Assembly: GCA_903842575.1 (NCBI GenBank)
Contig: CAIMMM010000139.1
Coordinates: 1-49,547 of the forward strand
DNA length: 49,547 bases
From: an uncultured Bacteroidota bacterium
GTDB lineage: Bacteria > Bacteroidota > Bacteroidia > Flavobacteriales > Flavobacteriaceae
Direction of reading: 5' to 3'
Positions 26,113 through 35,843 of this stretch are shown in pieces; position 1 is the first letter of the stretch, and each line of letters starts with the position of its first letter. Below the pieces are notes generated by a model. It was not told the origin of the DNA. It searched no databases and saw only the letters and a program-made list of their open reading frames with translations. The position numbers and the translations under genes are program-made.

Positions 26113-28389
26113 ATGAACACTATTATTAAATTTATGAAAAGAAATTATAAAGCGCTTTTGGTAATTGTTGCATTATCAATTGCATTATTGAGTTTTATTC
26201 CCAAAGAAAAGACCGATCCCGAAAAAGATAAATTATTATTAGAGTTATTAACTTTTGTTATAGAAAAAGGACATTATAATCCTGCTGCAATCGATGATGA
26301 TTTTTCTAAAGGTGTTTACAAAGATTATTTGGCAGCATTAGACCCTTCAAAGCGATTTTTTTTACAATCGGATATTGATGAATTTTCAAAATTTGAAACG
26401 TCAATTGACGATCAAATTAACAATAAGGAACTAACTTTTTTTGAATTGACCTATACAAGGCTGATGAAAAGAATGGAGGAAAGTAAATCGTATTATAAAG
26501 AAGGCCTTGAAAAACCAATAGACTATTCAAAAAACGAAGATATTAATACGGAGTATGACAAATTACCCTTTGCGAAAAACACAAAAGAAATAAAAGAAAA
26601 ATGGCGTTTGCAAGTAAAGCTTTCTGCTTTATCAAATTTAGTTGATAAACAAAAATTAGAAGAAGATTTCGCGAACGACAAAAACAAAACTACAGAAGAA
26701 AAACTTCAGGAGTACAGAAAAAATCTTGGTGATAAAACAACTCCCGAGTTGGAAAAGAAATTCATAGAAGGCATAGAGAAAAAGAAAAATGAAATACCAA
26801 AAACATATGAAGATCTTGAGAAAGAAGCAAGAGAAAGTACTTTAAAATCGCTGAATGATTATTTTGGATTTATAAAAGATTTAAATAGAAACGATTGGTT
26901 TTCTGTTTATATAAATTCTATTGCATCACGATTTGACCCGCACACTTCCTATTTTGCCCCCGATGAAAAAGAACGTTTTGATGTTAGTATGAGTGGGAAA
27001 TTAGAAGGAATTGGCGCCCGACTTCAAAAGAAAAATGATTACACCGAGATTTCAGAATTAATTTCAGGTAGCCCGGCTTGGCGAGGCAAAGAATTAGAAG
27101 CAGGAGATATTATTTTAAAAGTGGCACAAGGAAATGAGGAACCCGTTGATATTGTTGGAATGCGCCTAGATGATGTGGTAAAGAAAATTAAAGGACCTAA
27201 AGGGACAGAAGTACGTTTGACTACTAAAAAAGCAGACGGAACAATTAAAGTAATTTCCATCATTAGAGACGAAGTTGAAATTGAAGAAACCTACGCAAAA
27301 TCGAGTGTTGTTGAGAAAAATGGTATGAAATATGGCGTTATTTACCTGCCCAAATTTTATATTGATTTCGAAGACAAAAACAGTCGAGATGCAGGAAAAG
27401 ATGTTGCTATTGAAGTAGAAAGATTGAAAAAAGAAGGTGTTCAAGGGATTATAATGGATGTTCGAGATAATGGTGGTGGTTCCTTAAAAACCGTTGTAGA
27501 TATTGCTGGATTGTTTATTGCTCAAGGTCCAATTGTTCAAATTAAATCAGCAGCAGGAAAAAAAGAAGTGCTTTATGATAAAGATGAAAAAATAGAGTGG
27601 GATGGGCCATTAGTGGTAATGATAAACGGTTTTTCTGCTTCAGCTTCCGAAATTTTAGCAGCTGCAATTCAAGATTATAAACGAGGAATTATTATTGGAA
27701 GTAAACAATCCTATGGAAAAGGAACAGTGCAAAATGTGATTGATTTAAATCAATTTGTTAGAGGAAATTCTTTGGGAGATTTAGGTGCTTTGAAAACAAC
27801 AACTCAAAAATTTTACAGAATTAATGGAGGTTCAACACAATTAGAAGGTGTGAAAAGCGACATCGTTATGCCAGATAGATATGAATATTTAAAAATGGGA
27901 GAACGCGATGTTGATAATGCCATGCCTTGGGATAAAATTGATGCCGCCAATTATAAAGTTTGGGATAAACAAACTAATTTTGAAATAGCCATCGAAAACA
28001 GTAAGGTGCGTATGATTGAAAATAAACAATTCAATTTAATTGATGAAAACGCAAAATGGCTTGATGAACGAAACAAGGAAAATGTATATAGTTTACAAAT
28101 TAATAAATTTAAAACGGAACAGAAAAACTTATTAGAAATCAGTAAAAAATACAAATCTATTGCTGACTATAAAAATTCTTTCCAATTTTCATCCTTGCCT
28201 TATGAAGCAGAAGCTATGAAAACAGATGTTAGTCTTAAAGAAAAAAGAGACACGTGGCATGAAAGTTTATCTAAAGATATTTATGTGGAAGAAGCAATTC
28301 ATATCTTGGATGATTTACAAAATAAAGATATTGTAAAAAAAGAAGAGGTTCCATCTAAATTAAAAAAAGATAAATTAGTTAAATCATAA
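26113..28389 (+). CDS. prc: Tail-specific (carboxy-terminal-processing) protease Prc/Tsp
   Basis: 758 residues. One N-terminal membrane segment (about 14-28: ALLVIVALSIALLSF) exports or anchors it. A long helical N-terminal region (30-280) precedes the PDZ domain (about 290-370: GIGARLQKKNDYTEISELISGSPAW). The S41 peptidase core shows NGFSASASEILAAAIQDY and SYGKGTVQ. By alignment with E. coli Tsp the dyad is Ser510 and Lys536, with Asp521 nearby. It degrades or trims periplasmic proteins from the C-terminus. ATG 26113 is used; the in-frame ATG eight codons later (MKRNYKALL) is also plausible. It is a single gene with a strong terminator. Confidence 0.94.
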   Translation: MNTIIKFMKRNYKALLVIVALSIALLSFIPKEKTDPEKDKLLLELLTFVIEKGHYNPAAIDDDFSKGVYKDYLAALDPSKRFFLQSDIDEFSKFETSIDDQINNKELTFFELTYTRLMKRMEESKSYYKEGLEKPIDYSKNEDINTEYDKLPFAKNTKEIKEKWRLQVKLSALSNLVDKQKLEEDFANDKNKTTEEKLQEYRKNLGDKTTPELEKKFIEGIEKKKNEIPKTYEDLEKEARESTLKSLNDYFGFIKDLNRNDWFSVYINSIASRFDPHTSYFAPDEKERFDVSMSGKLEGIGARLQKKNDYTEISELISGSPAWRGKELEAGDIILKVAQGNEEPVDIVGMRLDDVVKKIKGPKGTEVRLTTKKADGTIKVISIIRDEVEIEETYAKSSVVEKNGMKYGVIYLPKFYIDFEDKNSRDAGKDVAIEVERLKKEGVQGIIMDVRDNGGGSLKTVVDIAGLFIAQGPIVQIKSAAGKKEVLYDKDEKIEWDGPLVVMINGFSASASEILAAAIQDYKRGIIIGSKQSYGKGTVQNVIDLNQFVRGNSLGDLGALKTTTQKFYRINGGSTQLEGVKSDIVMPDRYEYLKMGERDVDNAMPWDKIDAANYKVWDKQTNFEIAIENSKVRMIENKQFNLIDENAKWLDERNKENVYSLQINKFKTEQKNLLEISKKYKSIADYKNSFQFSSLPYEAEAMKTDVSLKEKRDTWHESLSKDIYVEEAIHILDDLQNKDIVKKEEVPSKLKKDKLVKS

Positions 28390-28421
28390 ACCAAGAATAT
28401 TTAACTAGCAAATTAGAACAG

Positions 28422-28464
28422 CTAAAAAGTTCCAAAAAAGTATTGATTTTTTGGAACTTTTTAG
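28422..28464. terminator. Bidirectional terminator between prc and rodA
   Basis: An 18-base arm at 28422-28439 is perfectly complementary to 28447-28464 around a 7-base loop. The GTTCC/GGAAC core is flanked by A and T tracts on both sides, serving convergent prc and rodA. Confidence 0.88.
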
Positions 28465-28538
28465 TTTGTATTAAGATTGAAAAGTAAATTTATTTAGACT
28501 GTTATAAAAGGGATTACAAAGATTGGGGTTTTAATTAA

Positions 28539-29801
28539 CTACCATTCATTTACTTTGTTAGCGTCCATTTTTAGGAATATAAAAAGCAAAATAGTAAATC
28601 CCCAAAGACCGGAGCCACCATAGGAAAAGAAAGGTAAGGGAACGCCAATAGTTGGGAAAACCCCCAAAACCATTGCGATATTTACAAAAAAGTGTATGAA
28701 TAATATTCCGGCGGCACAATAACCATAGACTCGGCTGAATTTGGTTTTTTGCCTTTCGGCTAAATAGATTATCCTAATTATTAGAATTACAAAAAGAGCA
28801 ATTACAAAAAGAGATCCCAAGAATCCCCATTCTTCGCCAACCGTTGTGAAAATATAGTCAGTATGTTGTTCTGGTACAAAACCTCCTTTAGTTTGCGTGC
28901 CTTCAAGATAGCCTTTCCCAAACCAACCTCCTGAGCCTACAGCGATTTCGGATTGGTTAGTATTGTATCCAATTCCCTTCATGTCCACTTCTTTTCCGAG
29001 TAAAATATTAAAACGATCTCGGTGATGTTGTTTAAATACATTTTCGAAAACGTAATCTACCGAAAAAACATACCCAGAAATTAAGACAAGAAGTAATGAA
29101 CTTAAAATCCAATTTCTATCTATAATTCTACTTCTGTAATATAAAAAAAGAATAACTGCTAATGCAATCCCAACGATAACCAATGGTTTTAGAATTAGTG
29201 CCAAAACGAAAAGTAAAATTGCGACAAAACCAGTCCAAAGATACCATGAAGGTAATCCTTCACGATATAGAACGATGATAAAAACACAATAGATCAAAGC
29301 ACTACCAGGATCGGGTTGTGGAAGAATTAGCATGACGGGTAAAAATGTTATTGTCAATGCTTGAATTTGTCTATTTACGGCTTTTAAATTGATTTGTACA
29401 TTGCTTAAATATTTTGCTAAAGCCAGGGCTGTTGCTACTTTAGCAAACTCGGAAGGTTGTAATGTAAAGCTTCCAAATCCATACCAACATCGTTGTCCTG
29501 CAATAGTTTTGCCAAAAACAAATAATCCAGCTAAAGAAAGTAAGGCAACTCCAAAAAGGATAGTTGCATATTTTTCATAAAACTTAGCATCAACGGATAG
29601 CACAATAAATATTAAGGGTAACGAGAAAAGTATAAATAAAAATTGCTTGCCATATATTTGAGTAAAATCAAAAATAGAAGTTTCTTGATCAATGGAAGAT
29701 AAAGACGAGGAATAAATATTAAGCCAACCCATTAAAACAAGTGCTATATAGATGATAACACTCATCCAATCTAAATTATTTGTAACACTTTGGTTTTTCA
29801 T
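28539..29801 (-). CDS. rodA: Rod-shape SEDS glycosyltransferase RodA
   Basis: 420 residues with about ten membrane segments. RodA polymerises lipid II into glycan strands during side-wall growth, with PBP2. SEDS markers are FGSFTLQPSEFAKVATALALAKYL, LPQPDPGSALIY, GSGGWFGKGYLEGTQTKGGFVPEQHTDYIFTTVGEEWGF and, at the end, GVPLPFFSYGGSGLWGF. The position directly after the PBP2 gene in an mre cluster decides RodA over FtsW. It is the last gene of the operon. Confidence 0.94.
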   Translation of the reverse strand: MKNQSVTNNLDWMSVIIYIALVLMGWLNIYSSSLSSIDQETSIFDFTQIYGKQFLFILFSLPLIFIVLSVDAKFYEKYATILFGVALLSLAGLFVFGKTIAGQRCWYGFGSFTLQPSEFAKVATALALAKYLSNVQINLKAVNRQIQALTITFLPVMLILPQPDPGSALIYCVFIIVLYREGLPSWYLWTGFVAILLFVLALILKPLVIVGIALAVILFLYYRSRIIDRNWILSSLLLVLISGYVFSVDYVFENVFKQHHRDRFNILLGKEVDMKGIGYNTNQSEIAVGSGGWFGKGYLEGTQTKGGFVPEQHTDYIFTTVGEEWGFLGSLFVIALFVILIIRIIYLAERQKTKFSRVYGYCAAGILFIHFFVNIAMVLGVFPTIGVPLPFFSYGGSGLWGFTILLFIFLKMDANKVNEW

Positions 29802-29821
29802 TTGTTTAAGGACTTAGTTTC

Positions 29822-31762
29822 CTATAATTTTTTTGTGGTGTCTTTTTTAATTTCAAGTTTTAATGGTGAAGCTACTTTTACATTTGTAGTTGCTTTTACA
29901 TTGATTAAGGTGTCGGTCTCAGGTTTATTCACAAGATATTTATTGTATTCTCCTTGTAAACTTCCCTCCAACATCCTTTTTTCTAAATCTTTACGTGTGA
30001 TTTTTTTCTTCACATATTTTTCAATCATCAAGCTGGTAATTGGACCAGCCCAACGCGCACCCCAATATCCATTTTCAACAAAAACAGCAATAGCAATTTT
30101 AGGATTGTCTTTTGGAGCGAATGCTACAAAAATAGAGTGGTCTTGAAGTTTTACCCTTTTTCCATTAATTTTTGCGTAATTCTCTGCAGTTCCTGTTTTT
30201 CCACAAATATCTATACCTTCCACATTCAAACCGTGAGCTGTTCCAAGATTATAAACATCAAACAATCCACTAATCATGGGTTCAAAATATTTTTTATTTA
30301 TAGTTGTAAAGTGTTTTGTTGTAAATTTTTTATCAATTTTTTGCCCTTCAATTTTTTTAATAATATGAGGCGTATAATAATAACCGCGATTTGCAACAGC
30401 GGCAATCATATTTGCTAATTGAATGGGCGTCATTAAAACCTCCCCTTGTCCTATAGCATTGGAAACAATTGTCTTGCTGGACCAATCCCAACCGGGATAC
30501 ATTTTTTTATAGGTTTTTGAGGTAGGAATACTTCCTTTTCTTCCTATGGGTAAGTCATAACCCATGAATTTTCCTAACCCAAAACTTTTTAAATGATTAC
30601 TCCAAACATCAACACCTTTGGGAGGATTGTTAAATTTATCGATAGTTTTCATGTAGGAGCTAGAAAAAAAAGTATTGCAAGATTCGTAAATGCCTTTATG
30701 AAATTGCATAGCACCACCATGACAGTGACATTTCATAAAACGCCCTGGTGCGTAACTAAAACCATGATGGCAAAAGAACGTAGTGCTTTCATCAATGGCC
30801 CCTTCCTGCAGCGCCACTAATCCGGTGAGTATTTTAAAAGGCGAACCAGGGGTGTATTCTGCCATCAATCCTCTATCATATAATGGTTTTGCAATCGAAT
30901 CATGAAATAACATAGTATAATTTCTAGATCGTTGTCTCCCAACAAGTATTGCTGGGTCATAGGACGGAGCGGTTACTAAAGCCAAAATCTCACCAGTTTT
31001 TGGGTCAATAGCTACAATGCCGCCACGTTTATTCACCATTAACTCTTCACCATATTTTTGTAGTTCTGCATCAATGCTAAGATTAATGTCTTTTCCTTGT
31101 TTTGCAATAGTGTCATATTTTCCATCTTTATAAGAACCAATTTCTCTATTGAATTTGTCTTTTTGAATATATTTTACACCTTTTACACCGCGTAAAACTT
31201 CCTCATAACTTTCTTCAACACCTTGTTTCCCAATTAAATCGCCACTGTTGTAATATTTATTTCCAGCAATGATTTTTTCATTTACCTGAGTGATACCACC
31301 AAAAACATTAGCGCCATAGGCTACTTGATAATCTCGAAGCGCCCGTTTTTGGATATAGAATCCTTCGAATTTGCGTTGCTTTTCTTGAAAAGCAGCATAT
31401 TCTTTTTTATTCAATTGTGGTAAAAAAACGGAAGGCAATCTCGGACTATACACTTTCGCTTTGGCAATAGTTTTTAAGAAATCTTCTTTAGTAATATTCA
31501 ATAAAGAACAAAACTCAGTTGTGTCTAATTCTTTTATATATTTTGGAATGACCATAATATCATAAGAGGGTTGATTTGCTACTAAAAGCACACCATTCCT
31601 ATCATAAATATAACCACGCTCAGGATAGTCGTAATTAATCTTTATTGCGTTGTAGTCTGATTTTAATTTAAAAGTATCATTGATTACTTGTAAGTAAAAA
31701 AGTCTTAAAACAAGTAAAAGGGCACCAATAAAAATAATCGTAGGTAGCAAAACTTTTCTCAT
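29822..31762 (-). CDS. mrdA: Penicillin-binding protein 2 (elongation transpeptidase)
   Basis: 646 residues. An N-terminal membrane segment (about 6-25) precedes the PBP dimerisation domain with RGYIYDRNGVLLVANQPSYD. The transpeptidase domain carries the active-site SxxK at Ser307-Lys310 (TPGSPFKIL), the SxN motif in ESCNTFFSSSY and the KTG motif at 522-524 (GKTGTAENY). It crosslinks peptidoglycan in the elongasome with RodA. The Cys/His-rich insert FCHHGFSYAPGRFMKCHCHGG (about 331-352) is worth noting: three cysteines and four histidines in a row could bind a metal. It overlaps mreD by 4 bases. Confidence 0.95.
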   Translation of the reverse strand: MRKVLLPTIIFIGALLLVLRLFYLQVINDTFKLKSDYNAIKINYDYPERGYIYDRNGVLLVANQPSYDIMVIPKYIKELDTTEFCSLLNITKEDFLKTIAKAKVYSPRLPSVFLPQLNKKEYAAFQEKQRKFEGFYIQKRALRDYQVAYGANVFGGITQVNEKIIAGNKYYNSGDLIGKQGVEESYEEVLRGVKGVKYIQKDKFNREIGSYKDGKYDTIAKQGKDINLSIDAELQKYGEELMVNKRGGIVAIDPKTGEILALVTAPSYDPAILVGRQRSRNYTMLFHDSIAKPLYDRGLMAEYTPGSPFKILTGLVALQEGAIDESTTFFCHHGFSYAPGRFMKCHCHGGAMQFHKGIYESCNTFFSSSYMKTIDKFNNPPKGVDVWSNHLKSFGLGKFMGYDLPIGRKGSIPTSKTYKKMYPGWDWSSKTIVSNAIGQGEVLMTPIQLANMIAAVANRGYYYTPHIIKKIEGQKIDKKFTTKHFTTINKKYFEPMISGLFDVYNLGTAHGLNVEGIDICGKTGTAENYAKINGKRVKLQDHSIFVAFAPKDNPKIAIAVFVENGYWGARWAGPITSLMIEKYVKKKITRKDLEKRMLEGSLQGEYNKYLVNKPETDTLINVKATTNVKVASPLKLEIKKDTTKKL

Positions 31763-32265
31763 CGTTTGCTTGGCTTAATTATATAGATGATTATAATGCA
31801 AAAAAGTACAGTAAAGATACTGCTAAGAGTTGTTCTTACTAAAATTTCCCAGATGTAACTGAATTTAAAAACCTCTAAAACAAATAGGATAAAATGATGA
31901 ATAACAACCGAGATTAGAATAAAAGAAAATCGTTCGGGAGTTAAAACATCATTTAGTTTTACCGTTTGGTATTCATAACTCAAACCAAAAGAAAATTTAA
32001 AAATAGAAGGTCTATTATAAGCTAAAACTAAACAAGATGCTGCGTGAACACCCCCTGAATTGCAAAACAAATCCATAGTGATTCCCAACAAAAAACTAAA
32101 AAACACCAAACCATACTTATTACCATTGACGGGAAAAAGAATAATAAACAAGATATAAGGAAACGGATTGATAAAGCCAAATAAATCAATTCTATTGAAT
32201 ACCAATATTTGTGCTGCAAGCAACAAAAAAAAGCGAGCAATATTCCATAACAAAGCGCTATTCAT
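31759..32265 (-). CDS. mreD: Rod-shape-determining membrane protein MreD
   Basis: 168 residues, hydrophobic, with about five membrane segments; PFPYILFIILFPV and LLGITMDLFCNSGGVHAASCLVLAYNRPSIF are typical. MreD is an inner-membrane elongasome subunit that pairs with MreC. The gene overlaps mreC by 8 bases upstream and mrdA by 4 bases downstream, which fixes the identity despite low sequence conservation. Confidence 0.9.
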   Translation of the reverse strand: MNSALLWNIARFFLLLAAQILVFNRIDLFGFINPFPYILFIILFPVNGNKYGLVFFSFLLGITMDLFCNSGGVHAASCLVLAYNRPSIFKFSFGLSYEYQTVKLNDVLTPERFSFILISVVIHHFILFVLEVFKFSYIWEILVRTTLSSIFTVLFCIIIIYIIKPSKR

Positions 32266-33085
32266 CTTTTTTGGATTTTTTCTCTAGGTTAAGAATTTCG
32301 TCTCTATTTTTACTTTTAATAATATACACATGACCCAAATTTGTCATATCATTAAATAATTTTACATCCAAAGTATAGTAATTGGTTTGATTGTCTTTGT
32401 ATATTTTATCAATAGTGCCAATGCCAATATTCTCAGGAAAAATGTCCGATTGTGCACCGGTTACAATGGTGTCTCCTTTTCGAACTGAAGCCAATCTTGG
32501 CACATCAATCAACTGAACAAACCCTGTGCTTTTTCCATTCCAAATAAGAGATCCAAAATGATTAGATTTTTTAATCTTAGCATTTATTTTTGATTCTATA
32601 TTTAAGATGCTAATTATTGTCGCATAATTTTTGGAAGTATTGTCTATTATTCCAACAATACCATGGTCGTTGATGACTCCCATGTAAGGTTTTATTCCAT
32701 TTTTTGAACCACTATTGATAGTTATAAAATTTTCATAAACGCTAAAAGAGTTGTGGATTACTTTAGAAACGATGACGTCCGAATTTTTAACGCCTTTGAT
32801 AGAATCAAATTCTAATGTTTTTATTGAATCTTGAGTATTGAATAAAATGGATTTCAATCTTGCATTTTCTTCCGCTAGTTCATCATTCTGAGTTTTTAGA
32901 TTGAAGTATTCATGAATGCCGTTTATGCGCTCATATATTCCTCCAGTAAAAAAATTTGCCGAACTAATGACTTTGCTTTTCTGATAAGAATGTGACTGAA
33001 TTGTAAATATAAAAGAGATGCTAAAAAGCAGTAAAAACAGCAAGCGATAGCTGTTTTTTAAAATAAAAATAAATATTTGCTGCAT
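32258..33085 (-). CDS. mreC: Rod-shape-determining protein MreC
   Basis: 275 residues. One N-terminal membrane segment (about 13-30) is followed by a coiled coil (about 60-85: NLKTQNDELAEENARLKSIL) and the beta-barrel periplasmic domain with NGIKPYMGVINDHGIVGIIDN and FVQLIDVPRLASVRKGDTIVTG. MreC links MreB filaments to PBP2 outside the membrane. It lies downstream of mreB after an 81-base spacer that holds a GC-rich repeat-like patch. Confidence 0.94.
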   Translation of the reverse strand: MQQIFIFILKNSYRLLFLLLFSISFIFTIQSHSYQKSKVISSANFFTGGIYERINGIHEYFNLKTQNDELAEENARLKSILFNTQDSIKTLEFDSIKGVKNSDVIVSKVIHNSFSVYENFITINSGSKNGIKPYMGVINDHGIVGIIDNTSKNYATIISILNIESKINAKIKKSNHFGSLIWNGKSTGFVQLIDVPRLASVRKGDTIVTGAQSDIFPENIGIGTIDKIYKDNQTNYYTLDVKLFNDMTNLGHVYIIKSKNRDEILNLEKKSKKDE

Positions 33086-33100
33086 ATCTTTCTAGTATTA

Positions 33101-33134
33101 CTACGTCAGTTCGCTTCGCTCGGGTCAGTGTTCG
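33101..33134. repeat. GC-rich repeat-like patch between mreB and mreC
   Basis: The stretch contains TTCGCTTCGCTCGGGTCAGT, far more GC-rich than its surroundings, with a direct repeat TTCGC-TTCGC. TCAGTTCGC here recurs at 37255-37263 in another intergenic gap, which suggests a dispersed short intergenic element. Confidence 0.4.
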
Positions 33135-33166
33135 TTATTAAGCGTTTATTGTTTTCACAACAAACC

Positions 33167-34195
33167 CTATTTTATAAGAATGCTTCTAAACTTAGGTATA
33201 TTTTTAAGGGCCATTCCAGTTCCTCTAACAACAGCTCTTAAAGGATCTTCGGCAATGTAAACAGGTAAATCTGTTTTTTGCGAAATGCGCTTGTCCAAAC
33301 CTCTCAACATTGATCCGCCACCAGCAAGATAAATACCTGTATTGTAAATATCGGCAGCTAATTCAGGAGGCGTTTGAGATAATGTTTCCATCACAGCATC
33401 TTCAATTCTTTGGATGGATTTATCTAAAGCTTTGGCAATTTCTCTATATGATACTTCAACTTGTTTTGGTTTTCCGGTTAATAAATCACGCCCTTGAACA
33501 GACATGTCTTCCGGTGGAGTTTCGAGATCTTCAATAGCAGCTCCAATTGTAATTTTAATTTTCTCAGCGGTGCTTTCACCCACAAATAAGTTGTGTTGCG
33601 TGCGCATATAATAAATAATATCATTTGTGAAAACATCTCCTGCAATTTTAACTGATTTGTCACAAACAATTCCGCCTAAAGCAATAACTGCAATTTCTGT
33701 AGTTCCACCACCAATATCAATTATCATGTTTCCTTTTGGTTGCATAATATCAATGCCAATACCAATAGCAGCAGACATTGGTTCGTGAATTAAATAAACT
33801 TCTTTGCCATTTACACGTTCGCAAGATTCTTTTACAGCACGCATTTCCACTTCGGTAATACCAGAAGGGATGCAAACTACCATACGCAATGCGGGTGTAA
33901 ACATCCTTTTTTTCAATGCAGGAATGCTTTTAATGAACATGCTAATCATTTTTTCTGACGCGTCAAAATCAGCGATAACACCATCTTTCAAAGGTCTTAT
34001 GGTCTTAATGTTTTCATGGGTTTTACCTTGCATCATGTTGGCTTCTTTACCAACTGCAATGATTTTTCCAGATATTCTATCACGAGCAACAATCGACGGA
34101 CTGTCAACTACTACTTTGTCGTTGTGAATAATTAAAGTGTTGGCGGTACCAAGGTCAATTGCTATATCCTCGGTCATGAAATCAAAAAATCCCAT
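33167..34195 (-). CDS. mreB: Actin-like rod-shape protein MreB
   Basis: 342 residues, the usual size. Actin-fold motifs are AIDLGTANTLI (phosphate 1), ERVNGKEVYLIHEPMSAAIGIG, IDIGGGTTEIAVIALGGIV (phosphate 2) and GIYLAGGGSMLRGLDK (adenosine). MreB filaments organise side-wall synthesis at the inner membrane. First gene of mreB-mreC-mreD-mrdA-rodA on the minus strand. Confidence 0.97.
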   Translation of the reverse strand: MGFFDFMTEDIAIDLGTANTLIIHNDKVVVDSPSIVARDRISGKIIAVGKEANMMQGKTHENIKTIRPLKDGVIADFDASEKMISMFIKSIPALKKRMFTPALRMVVCIPSGITEVEMRAVKESCERVNGKEVYLIHEPMSAAIGIGIDIMQPKGNMIIDIGGGTTEIAVIALGGIVCDKSVKIAGDVFTNDIIYYMRTQHNLFVGESTAEKIKITIGAAIEDLETPPEDMSVQGRDLLTGKPKQVEVSYREIAKALDKSIQRIEDAVMETLSQTPPELAADIYNTGIYLAGGGSMLRGLDKRISQKTDLPVYIAEDPLRAVVRGTGMALKNIPKFRSILIK

Positions 34196-34248
34196 AAGTT
34201 TTTTAGGGGTTTAAACGTTTATATTATATATGATTCTATTTTAACGCA

Positions 34249-34256
34249 CAAAGTTA
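34249..34256 (-). promoter_or_regulatory. -7 element of the mreB operon
   Basis: The minus strand reads TAACTTTG, a match to TAnnTTTG, 53 bases before the mreB ATG and directly after the purH stop. It suggests the mre operon has its own start as well as any read-through from purH. Confidence 0.5.
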
Positions 34257-34262
34257 AACAAA

Positions 34263-35822
34263 TTAATGTTTAAAATGACGTGTTCCTGTAAATACCATTG
34301 CAACTTTATTTTCATTGCAATAATTGATGCTTAATTCATCTTTTATCGAACCTCCCGGCTGAATAACAGCAGTGATTCCAGCATGTTTTGCAATTTCTAC
34401 ACAATCTGGAAAAGGGAAAAATGCATCACTTGCCATCACGGCGCCATTCAAATCAAACCCAAATGTAGTTGCTTTTTCAATCGCTTGTTTCAAAGCATCT
34501 ACTCTTGAGGTTTGCCCCGTTCCAGAAGCTAACAATGTTTTATTTTTTGCGAAAACTATGGTGTTGGATTTTGTGTTTTTACAAATTTTGGATGCAAAAA
34601 TTAAATCTTCTACTTCTTGTGATGTTGGCGATAACGTGGTAACAGTTTTTAACGATTCTTTATTGTCAGTAATATTATTTTTTTCTTGAATTAGCATGCC
34701 ATTAAGACAAGTTCTAATTTGTTTTTTAGGTAATGCCATTTCATGCTGAACCAATATAATTCTGTTTTTCTTCTCGGATAAAATCGCAATGGCTTCTTCA
34801 TCATAATCTGGTGCAATTACTACTTCGCAAAACAAACTGTTTATTTCATTAGCGGTAGTGGCGTCAATGTTGGAGTTGGCTATCAAAACACCTCCAAAAG
34901 CCGAAGTTGGATCGCCAGCCAAAGCAGCAAGATACGCTTCCTTCATCGTTTTTCTTGTAGCTAAGCCACAAGCGTTGTTGTGTTTTAAAATAGCAAAAGT
35001 GGGCGCATCATTTTTAAATTCCAAAATCAAATTCACGGCTGCATCAACATCTAGTAAATTGTTATAAGACAATTCTTTTCCGTGTAATTTTTTAAACATT
35101 GCATCAAAATCACCAAAGAAATATCCTTTTTGATGAGGGTTTTCGCCATAGCGCAATATTTGCCCATCGGCAACACTGACTTTTAAAATGGTCTCATCCG
35201 TATTAAAATAATTGAAAATAGCAGTGTCATAATGGGAGGACACATGAAATGCTTTCGTTGCCAAAAGTCTTCTTTGCTCCAAAGTTGTGGCGCCATTTTG
35301 AGTGGAAATTAAATCCAATAAAAAAGCATATTCCTTTACCGAAGCCACGATAACAGTATCCTTAAAATTTTTTGCCGTTGCCCGAATTAAAGAAATGCCA
35401 CCAATGTCAATTTTCTCAACAATATCACTTTCGCTCGCTCCTGATGCTACAGTATCTTCAAAAGGATATAAATCTACAATCACTAAATCAATTTGGGGGA
35501 TGTTAAATTCCTTCATCTGTTGGACATCGCCTTCGTGGTCTTGACGGTTTAAAATGCCGCCAAATATTTTTGGGTGCAATGTTTTTACTCTTCCGCCAAG
35601 TATGGAAGGATAGGAGGTAACGTCTTCCACAGGAACAACAGGAATTCCAAGGGTTTTGATGAAATCTTCGGTTCCGCCAGTAGAATAAAGTATGACATTT
35701 TGTTCATGCAGTTTCCGAACAATGGGCTCCAAACCGTCTTTGGAATAGACAGAGATGAGTGCCGATTGGATTAGCTTTGCTCCGTTCGGCCTTTGGCCTC
35801 GGGTTGTTTTTGTAGTGTTCAT
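34263..35822 (-). CDS. purH: Bifunctional purine biosynthesis protein PurH
   Basis: 519 residues from the ATG at 35822. A frame can be extended to 35867, but the promoter at 35844-35874 overlaps that extension, so 35822 is the start. It carries AICAR formyltransferase and IMP cyclohydrolase, the last two steps of IMP synthesis. The N-terminal MGS-like domain shows ALISVYSKDGLEPIVRKL, ILYSTGGTEDFIK and GGRVKTLHPKIFGGIL. The transformylase domain shows LRYGENPHQKGYF, ILKHNNACGLA and QTSRVDALKQAI, and the C-terminus DAFFPFPDCVEIAKHAGI with IQPGGSIKD. Confidence 0.96.
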   Translation of the reverse strand: MNTTKTTRGQRPNGAKLIQSALISVYSKDGLEPIVRKLHEQNVILYSTGGTEDFIKTLGIPVVPVEDVTSYPSILGGRVKTLHPKIFGGILNRQDHEGDVQQMKEFNIPQIDLVIVDLYPFEDTVASGASESDIVEKIDIGGISLIRATAKNFKDTVIVASVKEYAFLLDLISTQNGATTLEQRRLLATKAFHVSSHYDTAIFNYFNTDETILKVSVADGQILRYGENPHQKGYFFGDFDAMFKKLHGKELSYNNLLDVDAAVNLILEFKNDAPTFAILKHNNACGLATRKTMKEAYLAALAGDPTSAFGGVLIANSNIDATTANEINSLFCEVVIAPDYDEEAIAILSEKKNRIILVQHEMALPKKQIRTCLNGMLIQEKNNITDNKESLKTVTTLSPTSQEVEDLIFASKICKNTKSNTIVFAKNKTLLASGTGQTSRVDALKQAIEKATTFGFDLNGAVMASDAFFPFPDCVEIAKHAGITAVIQPGGSIKDELSINYCNENKVAMVFTGTRHFKH

Positions 35823-35843
35823 TGTGTAGTTGTGTTTAGTATG

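Noticed and set aside
29041..29055. CGAAAACGTAATC inside rodA as a third LacI operator
   Set aside because: Only one half of the palindrome is present and it lies within coding sequence.
28539..29801. FtsW as the identity of the SEDS protein
   Set aside because: Its place after the PBP2 gene at the end of an mreBCD cluster fits RodA; ftsW normally lies in the division and cell-wall cluster, which is not in this window.
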